Assembly: GCF_002356295.1 (NCBI RefSeq)
Contig: NZ_AP018042.1
Span: 4,186,361 to 4,250,360, forward strand
DNA: 64,000 nucleotides
Reading direction: 5' to 3'
From: Labilibaculum antarcticum
GTDB lineage: Bacteria; Bacteroidota; Bacteroidia; Bacteroidales; Marinifilaceae
Both the position numbers and the translations under genes were made by a program. Under the pieces are notes generated by a model. The model saw only the letters and a list, made by a program, of their open reading frames with translations. It searched no databases and was not told where the DNA came from. Each line of letters opens with the position of its first letter. The stretch's first letter is position 1. Below are positions 7,427 to 15,224 of the stretch, piece by piece.

Positions 7427-9223
7427 ATGAATTCATTTGAAAATCTTGGCCTTTCTGAGGCTATCCTAGGAGCAATCAAAGAGTTAGGCTTCGAAAATCC
7501 GACACCAATCCAAGAAAAGGCAATTCCTGTTCTTTTGGAAGGTAGATCTGATTTTGTTGGTTTGGCTCAAACTGGTACTGGGAAAACGGCGGCTTATGGT
7601 TTACCTTTGCTCGAACTAATCGAGCAAGACCAAAAATTACCACAAGCTTTGATTCTGTCCCCTACTAGGGAATTGGGAATCCAAATTGCAGACGACTTAA
7701 GACTATTTTCTAAAAATATTTTGAATCTTAATGTGGTAAACGTTTATGGCGGTGCTAGCATTGATGATCAAATCCGGAAATTAAGAAGAGGAGCACATGT
7801 TATTGTTGCAACTCCTGGCCGTCTACTTGATATGATTAGACGTAAAGCAGTAGATCTATCTAAAATCGAATATTTAATTCTTGATGAAGCAGATGAAATG
7901 CTTAATATGGGATTTAAAGAGGATATTGACGTAATTCTATCTTCTACTTCTGAAAATAAATTGACCTGGTTGTTTTCTGCAACTATGCCTAATGAAGTTC
8001 GAAGAATTGCTAAAAACTACATGACAGATCCTGTTGAAGTTACTGTAGGGAAAGCGAACACTTCGAATGTAAATATTTCGCATCAGTATTATTTATTAAA
8101 TAATCGTGATCGTTACAACGTTCTGAAAAGAGTCGTTGATTATTACCCAGAAATATTCGGAATTGTTTTTTGTCGTACCCGAAAGGAAACGCAGGAAGTA
8201 GCCGAATTATTAATGAAAGATGGATATGCTGCAGATGCTTTGCATGGTGACCTTTCTCAGGTTCAGCGTGATAAAGTAATGAGAAGTTTTAAAAATAAAA
8301 CAATTCAACTTTTAGTGGCTACAGATGTTGCTGCTCGTGGAATTGATATTGATGACCTTACTCACGTAATTCATTACAACTTGCCTGATGAGTTGGAATA
8401 TTATACGCACAGAAGTGGTCGTACAGCAAGAGCAGGTAGATCTGGTATTTCTATTGCTTTGATTACTCCTCGCGATGAGAGAAAAGTAAGAGATCTTGCC
8501 AAAAAATTAAATGTTGAATTTGCTCAATTGAAGGTTCCTGGTGGTGAAGAAGTTTGTGAAAGACAATTGCTTCATTATATGAACCGTATCAAGGAGGTAA
8601 ATATTGAAGATAATAATATCGGAGCCCATTTTGAAGCCATAAACAACGAATTAAGCGAATTAAGCAGAGAGGATATCATTAAGAAATTTGTATCTCTTGA
8701 GTTCAATCGTTTTATGGATTTCTATAAAAATACTCCTGATTTGAATATGAAATCATCTACTCAAAAAAGAGCTCAAAAAACTCATGAGAGTGTTGATAGC
8801 AATGAAGATCGTATGTTTATTAATATTGGGATAAAAGATGGAATTGATGTTCCTCGTTTATTGACTTTAATTCACAAGCAATGTGGAGTTAGAGGAAAGA
8901 ATATTGGTAGAGTCGATTTAAAGGGAGTGTTTTCTTTCTTTGATGTGGAAAAAGAATTTACTAATGAGATTGTAAAAGGTTTTGCTGGTGCAGTTGTGGG
9001 AGACAGAGCTGTGCGTATTGAAGTGTCAGGAGATCGCCCATCGAGTGGTGGTGGCGAAAGTCACAGAAAAGGTAGATCATCTAGAGGATCTGATAGAGGT
9101 GGATCTGATAGAAGCAGAGGCGGATCTGATCGCGGAGGAAGCAAAAGAGAATCATTTAAAGATAGACGAAGAAAGACTAGTGATAGTCCAAGATACTCGG
9201 AAAGAAAAAAGAGGGAAGCTTAG
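7427..9223 (+). CDS. DEAD-box ATP-dependent RNA helicase (DeaD/CsdA-like)
   Basis: A 598-residue cytoplasmic RNA helicase that probably remodels rRNA or mRNA. It has a Q motif (FENLGLSEAI...NPTPIQ), motif I AQTGTGKT, Ia PTRELG, Ib TPGR, II DEAD, III SAT and VI HRSGRTARAG, all in order within residues 1-370. A DbpA-type RNA-binding domain follows at about 465-540, then a basic S/R/G-rich tail (SDRGGSDRSRGG) that likely binds RNA. The final ~25 codons are repeated just downstream (see findings). Homologues are often cold-inducible, but nothing here shows regulation. Confidence 0.93.
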   Translation: MNSFENLGLSEAILGAIKELGFENPTPIQEKAIPVLLEGRSDFVGLAQTGTGKTAAYGLPLLELIEQDQKLPQALILSPTRELGIQIADDLRLFSKNILNLNVVNVYGGASIDDQIRKLRRGAHVIVATPGRLLDMIRRKAVDLSKIEYLILDEADEMLNMGFKEDIDVILSSTSENKLTWLFSATMPNEVRRIAKNYMTDPVEVTVGKANTSNVNISHQYYLLNNRDRYNVLKRVVDYYPEIFGIVFCRTRKETQEVAELLMKDGYAADALHGDLSQVQRDKVMRSFKNKTIQLLVATDVAARGIDIDDLTHVIHYNLPDELEYYTHRSGRTARAGRSGISIALITPRDERKVRDLAKKLNVEFAQLKVPGGEEVCERQLLHYMNRIKEVNIEDNNIGAHFEAINNELSELSREDIIKKFVSLEFNRFMDFYKNTPDLNMKSSTQKRAQKTHESVDSNEDRMFINIGIKDGIDVPRLLTLIHKQCGVRGKNIGRVDLKGVFSFFDVEKEFTNEIVKGFAGAVVGDRAVRIEVSGDRPSSGGGESHRKGRSSRGSDRGGSDRSRGGSDRGGSKRESFKDRRRKTSDSPRYSERKKREA

Positions 9224-9232
9224 GCTTTTCGC

Positions 9233-9307
9233 AGAGGAGGATTATCATTTAAAGATTGACAAAGGAAGATTGGTGATAGTCCAAGATATTCAAAAAGAGG
9301 GAAGCGA
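9233..9307 (+). repeat. Degenerate copy of the helicase 3' end
   Basis: This stretch repeats 9134-9220 imperfectly: both contain GAGGA...ATCATTTAAAGAT, GTGATAGTCCAAGATA and AGAGGGAAGC. In the matching frame the downstream copy would encode SFKD-stop-QRKIGDSPRYSKRGKR, so it is an untranslated duplicate or a fossil of an older C-terminus. Confidence 0.75.
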
Positions 9308-9324
9308 AAGCTTCCTTTTTTTTT
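9299..9324 (+). terminator. Intrinsic terminator after the helicase gene
   Basis: GGAAGC GAAA GCTTCC, a 6-bp stem with a GNRA loop, followed by nine T. The stem is built from the end of the duplicated tail. Confidence 0.8.
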
Positions 9325-9556
9325 GCGTTATACTTGATTAAATTTAGTGGTTAATAATATAATGTATATATAATCTGAAGTTTATAATAAAGATCATAGT
9401 ATTGATCAAATAGGTGTTTTTTATTAGGTTAATTTTATTTAATTTAACTAAGCTGTTTTACACAATGTATTATAGTGAGTTATGTATTAACTGGATTTTA
9501 TACTTTGAATAAAAGTACAGTTCGAATTAATATTAAAATATACACAACAAAAAAAA

Positions 9557-10384
9557 ATGAAAATGGATATGGATGATCTTTTTGGTAAATCAGACCAACT
9601 TTGGACAATGGCAATGGAGTATGCCCCTAAATTATTACTTGCCTTAGTAACTTTAGTAATTGGATTATGGATTATTAAAGTAATTACAAAAGGTGTTCGT
9701 AAGGTGATGGATAAGAGAGATATGGATGCAACCTTAAAGCCTTTCTTCATAAGTCTTTTAGGGATTTCTTTGAAAGTGATGTTGTTTATTACTGTAGTAG
9801 GGATGGTTGGAGTGCAAATGACTTCATTTATTGCCATTTTAGCAGCAGCAGGTTTAGCCGTTGGTATGGCTTTATCAGGTACCTTACAGAATTTTGCAGG
9901 GGGAATAATGATTTTAATTTTTAAGCCATTTAAGGTTGGTGATGTATTGGAAGCACAGGGATTCGCTGGAGTTGTTCAGGAAATTCAACTTTTTAATACA
10001 ATAATGCTATCTTTTGATAATAAAACTATTATTATTCCAAACGGAGGTTTATCATCTGGTTCTATGATTAATTATTCAACTCAACCAACCCGCAGAGTTG
10101 ATATGAAGTTTGGAATTGGTTATTCTGATGATATTGATAAAGCAAAAGCGATTCTTAATGGATTATTAACTAATCATGACTGTGTGCTTAAAGATCCAGC
10201 TCATTTTATTGCTGTTTCAGAATTGGCTGACAGTTCAGTTAATTTTACTGTGAGAGCTTGGGTGAATGCTGCTGATTATTGGACCGTTTTCTTCTATATG
10301 CAAGAAACTGTGAAGAAAGAATTCGATAAGAATAAGGTTGGTATTCCTTTCCCACAAACCGATGTTCACCTTTATAAACATTAA
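9557..10384 (+). CDS. MscS-family mechanosensitive channel
   Basis: A 275-residue inner-membrane protein, the normal length for small MscS channels, which open under membrane tension to release solutes. There are three membrane segments (about residues 21-44, 65-85, 90-115). The third is the pore helix, with the small-residue pattern AAAGLAVGMALSGTLQNFAGG. After it come the FKPFKVGDVLEA beta domain, the IPNGGLSSGSMINYS segment and the C-terminal alpha/beta domain. The ATG at 9557 is followed in frame by another at 9563. It stands alone and ends at a terminator. Confidence 0.92.
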   Translation: MKMDMDDLFGKSDQLWTMAMEYAPKLLLALVTLVIGLWIIKVITKGVRKVMDKRDMDATLKPFFISLLGISLKVMLFITVVGMVGVQMTSFIAILAAAGLAVGMALSGTLQNFAGGIMILIFKPFKVGDVLEAQGFAGVVQEIQLFNTIMLSFDNKTIIIPNGGLSSGSMINYSTQPTRRVDMKFGIGYSDDIDKAKAILNGLLTNHDCVLKDPAHFIAVSELADSSVNFTVRAWVNAADYWTVFFYMQETVKKEFDKNKVGIPFPQTDVHLYKH

Positions 10385-10403
10385 TAAGTTAAGGATACAT
10401 TAC

Positions 10404-10429
10404 AAGGGAGGCGAAAGTCTCCTTTTTTT
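10404..10429 (+). terminator. Intrinsic terminator after the MscS gene
   Basis: AAGG(G)AG and CTCCTT pair around GCGAAAGT with one bulged base, followed by a T tract. Confidence 0.65.
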
Positions 10430-10483
10430 ATGAGTTCATTTGAGATAAGTACGAAATGATTTAATTCCAAGCAATGTATTTTC

Positions 10484-10491
10484 TATTTTTG
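10484..10491 (+). promoter_or_regulatory. -7 promoter element of the AsmA-like gene
   Basis: TATTTTTG matches TAnnTTTG and lies 22 bases before the ATG at 10514. Confidence 0.5.
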
Positions 10492-10513
10492 TTCGCTAAA
10501 CTTTAAAGATCTT

Positions 10514-12709
10514 ATGATGAAACTTACCAAAGGGAAAATAATTATTGGCTCAATTGCTATTGTGCTGTTTCTTATCTTCCTAATGTTATCTACAATTGTT
10601 AAATATTGGGTGAATGAAAATTCGGAAGAATTGACTGGTCGCAAAATTGAAATTTCAGAACTTCACTTTAATTACGCTAAGTTTTCTGTAAGGACAAATG
10701 GGTTTCGGCTTTACGAATTGGATAAGAAAAGTGATTTTATCTCTTTCGATGAGTTGTATGTAAATTTTAATCCATGGAAATTATTAGAAGGAGAGTATTC
10801 AATTAGTGAAATATTTTTGGATGGATTGAATGTTTCTGTTGTAAAGAATTTGAACGGATTTAATTTTGATGATCTAAGCAAAGAGGATGGTTTGCAAGTA
10901 ATTGATAGCACTAGTTTAAATGAAGAAAAACAAGATGTAAAGTTTGCCATTCAAAATATTAAATTCAAAAATGGGCATGTTAATTACCTTGATATTAAAA
11001 AAGATAACAACATTGATCTCAAGGATATTAATATTGAATTGCCTTTAGTTGCCTGGGATAATAAGAAATCAGAGATTGGAGTTAACTTTTCAATGGGAAA
11101 GACAGGGCGTGTTTTTATTAATGCGGATATCAACCATTCTATAAAACGATATACCATTAATTTAGGAGTTACTTCCTTGGATATTAGTCCTTTTATTGTC
11201 TATTTGAAAGATAATATGGTGGTTTCAAAAATGGAAGGCTCGTTAGACACAAAGCTTGACATTAGTGGAAGTATGAATGATTTTATGGATGTTTTTGTTA
11301 GGGGAGATGCAGCTCTTCATGAATTCTCTATATATGATTCTGAGGGAAATCCATTTGTATCAGCGAAAGCTTTAAATGTGGTTTTGGATTCGTTGCATAT
11401 TGGCTCTTCCCATTATGAAATTGGACGTGTTAGTATGGACTCGCCAGTTATTTATGCGGATTTATATTCTGATGCAAGCAATTTTGAAAAGATATTTGAG
11501 AGCTATTTGAAATCAGATATTCTTTCTGTTGACACGATTGCTAAAGAAGAACTGGAATCTTCATTGTTTTACCAGTTGGATACAATCGTTCTTACTAAAG
11601 GAGTCGTGAAATTTACGGATCATACATTAAATCGGAAATTTGTTTACGACCTGCATGATGTCAATATTAATATAGGGACTATTAACGCAGATGCATCAAA
11701 AATCCCGGTAGCCTATTCTATGAATTTAAATGGAGGAGGGAAATCTTCAGGTTCTGCTTTTTTTAGTTTAAAAGACGAAACTCAATTTAATATCCGTGGA
11801 AAGATTGAAAGACTTAATTTGATGAGCTTTTCACCATATACTGAGTTTTATATGGCAAGACCTATTACCCAAGGAGAGCTGACTTATGATTGTAGTTTGG
11901 ATATGACTTCTGTATCGCTTATAAATAGTAACAAAATAAAAGTGTCGGAATTTGATTTTGGAGATAAAACCGAAGATCCAAATGCAATAAAGACTCCGCT
12001 ACGTTTAGCTTTGTATCTATTAAAAGATCAAAATGATCAGATCAAATTTGACTTGCCTGTTTCTGGTAACCCTAAGGATCCGCAATTTAAATTGGGAGAA
12101 ATTGTATGGAAAACATTTATGAATTTTTTGGTGAAAACGGTCAGTAAACCTTTTGGAATACTGGGCGATTTAGTAGGCTCCAATCCTGAGAGAATTGAGA
12201 AAATGCCATTTCATTTTTTACAGGATAGCTTGAATTCAGATCAAATCAATACATTAGAAAAACTTGCAAAAATTTTAGAGAAGAAACCTGAATTAAAGTT
12301 CGTGTTTTCTCAGGAAACAAATATCGTCCAAGAAAAAACCTTACTTGCAGTAAGGGAATGTGTAAATCGGTATTTTCAATCAAAGGTTATAAATGATAAG
12401 ATCATCCCGAATGATCAATTAGAGATCTGGGCTGAAGAGAGTCTGGAATTTAGAACTTATATTTTTAATCAGGACAAATCAAATTCACAACAAACACTTC
12501 AAGAGAATTGTATTGCTATAATCGGTGAGCAAGTATTGAGTATTTTATTCAATAATCTCTATGAAAAAAGAAATCATATTGTCGCAAAGTCGTTGACGAA
12601 CAAATCGTTAGTTGTTAGTGATGCCTTCGAATTCAAAAGTGTTGATTTAAGAAATTTGTCTGAAGAACAGCGTACTCCAAATTTCCGAATTGAGGTATCG
12701 TTACAATAA
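10514..12709 (+). CDS. AsmA-like DUF748 membrane protein
   Basis: A 731-residue protein with one N-terminal membrane anchor (about residues 8-30) and a long beta-rich periplasmic body typical of DUF748/AsmA-like proteins, a superfamily implicated in lipid transport and outer-membrane homeostasis. Typical segments are NFNPWKLLEGEYSISEIFLDG, the LARPIT-like RPITQGELTYDCSL and LPVSGNPKDPQFKLGEIVW. The C-terminal ~150 residues resemble the OmpA-like extension seen in some DUF748 proteins but lack a clear peptidoglycan-binding motif. Two start codons are adjacent (10514 and 10517). Confidence 0.8.
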   Translation: MMKLTKGKIIIGSIAIVLFLIFLMLSTIVKYWVNENSEELTGRKIEISELHFNYAKFSVRTNGFRLYELDKKSDFISFDELYVNFNPWKLLEGEYSISEIFLDGLNVSVVKNLNGFNFDDLSKEDGLQVIDSTSLNEEKQDVKFAIQNIKFKNGHVNYLDIKKDNNIDLKDINIELPLVAWDNKKSEIGVNFSMGKTGRVFINADINHSIKRYTINLGVTSLDISPFIVYLKDNMVVSKMEGSLDTKLDISGSMNDFMDVFVRGDAALHEFSIYDSEGNPFVSAKALNVVLDSLHIGSSHYEIGRVSMDSPVIYADLYSDASNFEKIFESYLKSDILSVDTIAKEELESSLFYQLDTIVLTKGVVKFTDHTLNRKFVYDLHDVNINIGTINADASKIPVAYSMNLNGGGKSSGSAFFSLKDETQFNIRGKIERLNLMSFSPYTEFYMARPITQGELTYDCSLDMTSVSLINSNKIKVSEFDFGDKTEDPNAIKTPLRLALYLLKDQNDQIKFDLPVSGNPKDPQFKLGEIVWKTFMNFLVKTVSKPFGILGDLVGSNPERIEKMPFHFLQDSLNSDQINTLEKLAKILEKKPELKFVFSQETNIVQEKTLLAVRECVNRYFQSKVINDKIIPNDQLEIWAEESLEFRTYIFNQDKSNSQQTLQENCIAIIGEQVLSILFNNLYEKRNHIVAKSLTNKSLVVSDAFEFKSVDLRNLSEEQRTPNFRIEVSLQ

Positions 12710-12745
12710 AATTTAATGCAGATGATTATCCTGATGCATAGTATC

Positions 12746-12776
12746 TTGTAAAACTAGGTGTTTTTTTATATGTTTG
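12746..12776 (+). promoter_or_regulatory. Promoter of the padR-glpK-paralogue pair, near leaderless
   Basis: TTG (12746-12748), a 20-base spacer and TATGTTTG (12769-12776) form a canonical Bacteroidota promoter. The ATG at 12784 is seven bases further, so the message would have almost no leader. Confidence 0.55.
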
Positions 12777-12783
12777 TTAAACC

Positions 12784-13137
12784 ATGAATGAAGAAATAAA
12801 TTTATATTTTATTACGAAGTGGAAGTCTCAATTTAAAAAGGGACTTCTCGAATATATTATCCTGCTATTATTGCGGTCTAGACCGTGTTATGGATACGAG
12901 CTAATTAGTGAGATGAATCAATTTACATCACTCGAAATTGCTGAGGGGACCATTTATCCCTTATTGAATCGATTGAAGAAAGAAAAATTGGTTACCTCGG
13001 AATGGGCTGAAATGGATACAGGTATTCCTCGAAAGTATTATAAGCTTACCGAGGAGGGAACTGCCCATTTAATGGTGATGAGAGAATATGTTGATGCTTT
13101 AAATCTTTCGGTTGAAAGGATTAAAGAGAGTGTTTAA
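12784..13137 (+). CDS. PadR-family transcriptional regulator
   Basis: A 117-residue winged-helix regulator. The PadR signature is plain: LEYIILLLLRSRPCYGYELISEMN (about residues 21-44), EGTIYPLLNRLKKEKLV (about 58-74) and IPRKYYKLTEEG (about 83-94). It lacks the long C-terminal dimerisation domain of PadR-s2 proteins. The divergent glycerol kinase paralogue starts 32 bases after its stop, so the two are probably co-transcribed and the regulator may act on this or the nearby glycerol genes; the ligand is unknown. Confidence 0.9.
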   Translation: MNEEINLYFITKWKSQFKKGLLEYIILLLLRSRPCYGYELISEMNQFTSLEIAEGTIYPLLNRLKKEKLVTSEWAEMDTGIPRKYYKLTEEGTAHLMVMREYVDALNLSVERIKESV

Positions 13138-13169
13138 AATAACCAGAGAAATCATATAACTAGTAGGTG

Positions 13170-14666
13170 ATGAAAAAGTATATTTTGTCCTTGGATCAAG
13201 GAACCTCAGTATCAAAAGCGATAATAGTTAATCAGGATGGAGAAATTGTTTCTTTGGTTCAAAAAGAATATGAACAATACTACCCTAAACCTGGATGGAT
13301 TGAGCAGGATGCAAATGAAATTTGGTATTCTCAGGCATCAGTTGCTGAAGAAGTTTTGGCAAAAGCAGGTATGACCGGAGCTGATATTGCGGGTATTGGT
13401 ATAACAAATCAAAGGGAAACTACGATTATTTGGGATCGGATAACTGGTCAACCTATCTATAATGCAATTGTTTGGCAGGATAAACGGACTTCTCATATTT
13501 GTGATAAATTGAAAAAGAATGGTTATGCTTCATTGATAAAAGCGAAGACCGGTTTAATTCTGGACGCTTTCTTTTCTGCAACAAAAATAAAATGGCTTTT
13601 AAACAATGTAGAAGGAGCGAGAGAAAAAGCAGAACGAGGCGAACTTGCTTTTGGTACCGTAGATTGTTGGTTGATTTGGAAGCTTACCAAGGGGGAGAAG
13701 CACGTTACAGATGTATCTAACGCAAGCCGTACGATGCTTTATAATATTCATACATTGGAATGGGATCAGGAAATATTAGATATTATGGATATTCCGGCTT
13801 CACTTTTACCAAAAGTATGCTCATCAAGTGAAGTGTACGGATATACCAAAAGATCCATGTTCGGGACTGATATTCCAATTTCCGGAATTTGTGGAGATCA
13901 GCAGGCAGCCTTGTTTGGACAGGTTTGTTTCGAGAAAGGGATGGTGGAAAACACTTATAATACAGGTTGTTTTATTTTAATGAATACTGGAGATCACCCT
14001 GTAGAATCAAAATATGATTTAATTACTACAATTGCATGGAGTATTGGGGGCAAGGTTACTTATGCACTTGAAGGTAGCGTATTTATGGGGGGGGCCGTTG
14101 TACAGTGGCTCCGTGATGGCTTGGGTTTAATTCATTCTACCGAGGAAATTGAAACCCTTGCTCTTACCGAAAAAGATAATGGAGGCGTATACATTGTACC
14201 CGCTTTTACTGGATTAGGAGCACCTTATTGGGATCAATATGCCAGAGGAACATTTTGGGGACTGAATATGGGAACAAGTGTTGGGCATATTGCGCGAGCT
14301 TCATTAGAATCTATTGCGCATAGGTCGACAGATGTTTTACGGGCCATGGAAGCCGATTCGGGTATGAAATTTACACAATTACGGGCTGGTGGTACTATGG
14401 TGAGTAAAACCTTACTTCAGTATCAGGCTGATTATCTAGACATTCCTGTTGTTCAGCCTAAAAATAACGAAATTACAGCATTGGGGGCTGCCTATTTAGC
14501 TGGCTTGGGTGTCGGTTTCTGGGAAAGTATGGATGAAATTAGACAATATTGGAAGATTGCCAATGAATATCATGTTCAAATGGATAAAGAAACTGTGGCT
14601 CATCAAAAAAAATATTGGAATAAGGCCGTAAGCCGTTCCTTAAATTGGATCGATTCTGACGAATAA
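13170..14666 (+). CDS. Divergent glycerol kinase paralogue with altered active site
   Basis: A 498-residue FGGY-family protein, full length and clearly GlpK-like, with a canonical paralogue 2.7 kb downstream. It keeps NQRETT (residues 80-85) and GDQQAALFGQ (242-251). However, DQGTTSSR is DQGTSVSK (9-16), the glycerol-contacting Tyr in D-x-YFSGTK is Phe (134, DAFFSATK), YGTGCF is YNTGCF (263-268), and VDGGA near the C-terminal nucleotide site is shortened to AGGT (406-409). These positions contact glycerol or ATP in known GlpK structures. It may be a kinase of other specificity or a regulatory pseudo-kinase. The ATG at 13170 is preferred to the GTG at 13167. Confidence 0.85.
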   Translation: MKKYILSLDQGTSVSKAIIVNQDGEIVSLVQKEYEQYYPKPGWIEQDANEIWYSQASVAEEVLAKAGMTGADIAGIGITNQRETTIIWDRITGQPIYNAIVWQDKRTSHICDKLKKNGYASLIKAKTGLILDAFFSATKIKWLLNNVEGAREKAERGELAFGTVDCWLIWKLTKGEKHVTDVSNASRTMLYNIHTLEWDQEILDIMDIPASLLPKVCSSSEVYGYTKRSMFGTDIPISGICGDQQAALFGQVCFEKGMVENTYNTGCFILMNTGDHPVESKYDLITTIAWSIGGKVTYALEGSVFMGGAVVQWLRDGLGLIHSTEEIETLALTEKDNGGVYIVPAFTGLGAPYWDQYARGTFWGLNMGTSVGHIARASLESIAHRSTDVLRAMEADSGMKFTQLRAGGTMVSKTLLQYQADYLDIPVVQPKNNEITALGAAYLAGLGVGFWESMDEIRQYWKIANEYHVQMDKETVAHQKKYWNKAVSRSLNWIDSDE

Positions 14667-14686
14667 AAAACTCTATTTTTTTATAA

Positions 14687-14717
14687 AGAAAGCCGCACTT
14701 AATAAGTGCGGCTTTCT
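14687..14717 (+). terminator. Strong terminator after the glpK paralogue
   Basis: AAGAAAGCCGCACTT and AAGTGCGGCTTTCTT form a long near-perfect stem around AATA. Confidence 0.85.
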
Positions 14718-15035
14718 TGTTTATAGGAGTTTGTTTTGTTTTTTTTAATGAATTTTAACAGTTATTTAGAATTGTAAGCGTCTGTTAATTAGGTATTTAT
14801 AGGGTTATTTGAAGTTTAGATTAAATAAGAATTAACAATTATAATACTACATACCTTGCAAAGCCAAGTATTTTATTTAGCTTTGTAAGGAAGGATTTAT
14901 TAAAGGCTTTAGAAACATCTAAATATTTCAATAATAATTCACCGGAAGTAAGACTTCCTATTTTTTTCGCAAAGAACATAGTTATGCTATGTACTGTGTA
15001 TACAGATTTAATTTTTAAATGAAAATTATTTAGCA
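14718..15035 (+). promoter_or_regulatory. Structured leader or small-RNA region before the 48-residue ORF and glpD
   Basis: About 320 bases lacking a clear gene. They hold a 10-bp hairpin (CCTTGCAAAG 14854-14863 with CTTTGTAAGG 14881-14890) and then an intrinsic terminator (14944-14967). GGAAG at 14889-14893 could pair with CTTCC at 14954-14958 instead of the terminator stem, so the arrangement resembles an attenuator or a small RNA with its own terminator. A 65-codon minus-strand frame also spans the region but shows no recognisable motif. Confidence 0.4.
14944..14967 (+). terminator. Intrinsic terminator upstream of the glpD transcription unit
   Basis: GGAAGT AAG ACTTCC is a 6-bp stem with a three-base loop followed by TATTTTTTT. 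It cannot serve the glpK paralogue, which has its own terminator 230 bases earlier. Confidence 0.6.
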
Positions 15036-15182
15036 ATGGAAGATCAGAGATTTAATTTAGAAGTAGGCGATCGCCTTTACGACTTTTTCCTCGACATTAT
15101 GGTACTGCAAAATAATAACTGTGTTCGAGATGAAGAAAATTCATATGGGAGTATTTGGGAGTTTTGGGAAAAAGAACTTTAG
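15036..15182 (+). CDS. Small 48-residue hypothetical protein
   Basis: A short ORF starting ATG at 15036 and ending TAG at 15182, encoding an acidic protein beginning MEDQRFNLEVGDRLYDFF and ending SIWEFWEKEL, with three tryptophan/phenylalanine-rich turns near the C-terminus. I do not recognise a family. Its codon use is not random and it ends just before glpD, so it may be translated with it. It could be a small regulator of the glycerol genes, but nothing proves this. Confidence 0.45.
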   Translation: MEDQRFNLEVGDRLYDFFLDIMVLQNNNCVRDEENSYGSIWEFWEKEL

Positions 15183-15224
15183 TAGAGCAAATCAAAGGTG
15201 AGAACTGTTTACAGAGCTGTTATG

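Noticed and set aside
14839-15036. 65-codon minus-strand ORF in the glpD leader
   Set aside because: No recognisable motif, no promoter, and it covers the hairpin and terminator of the plus strand.
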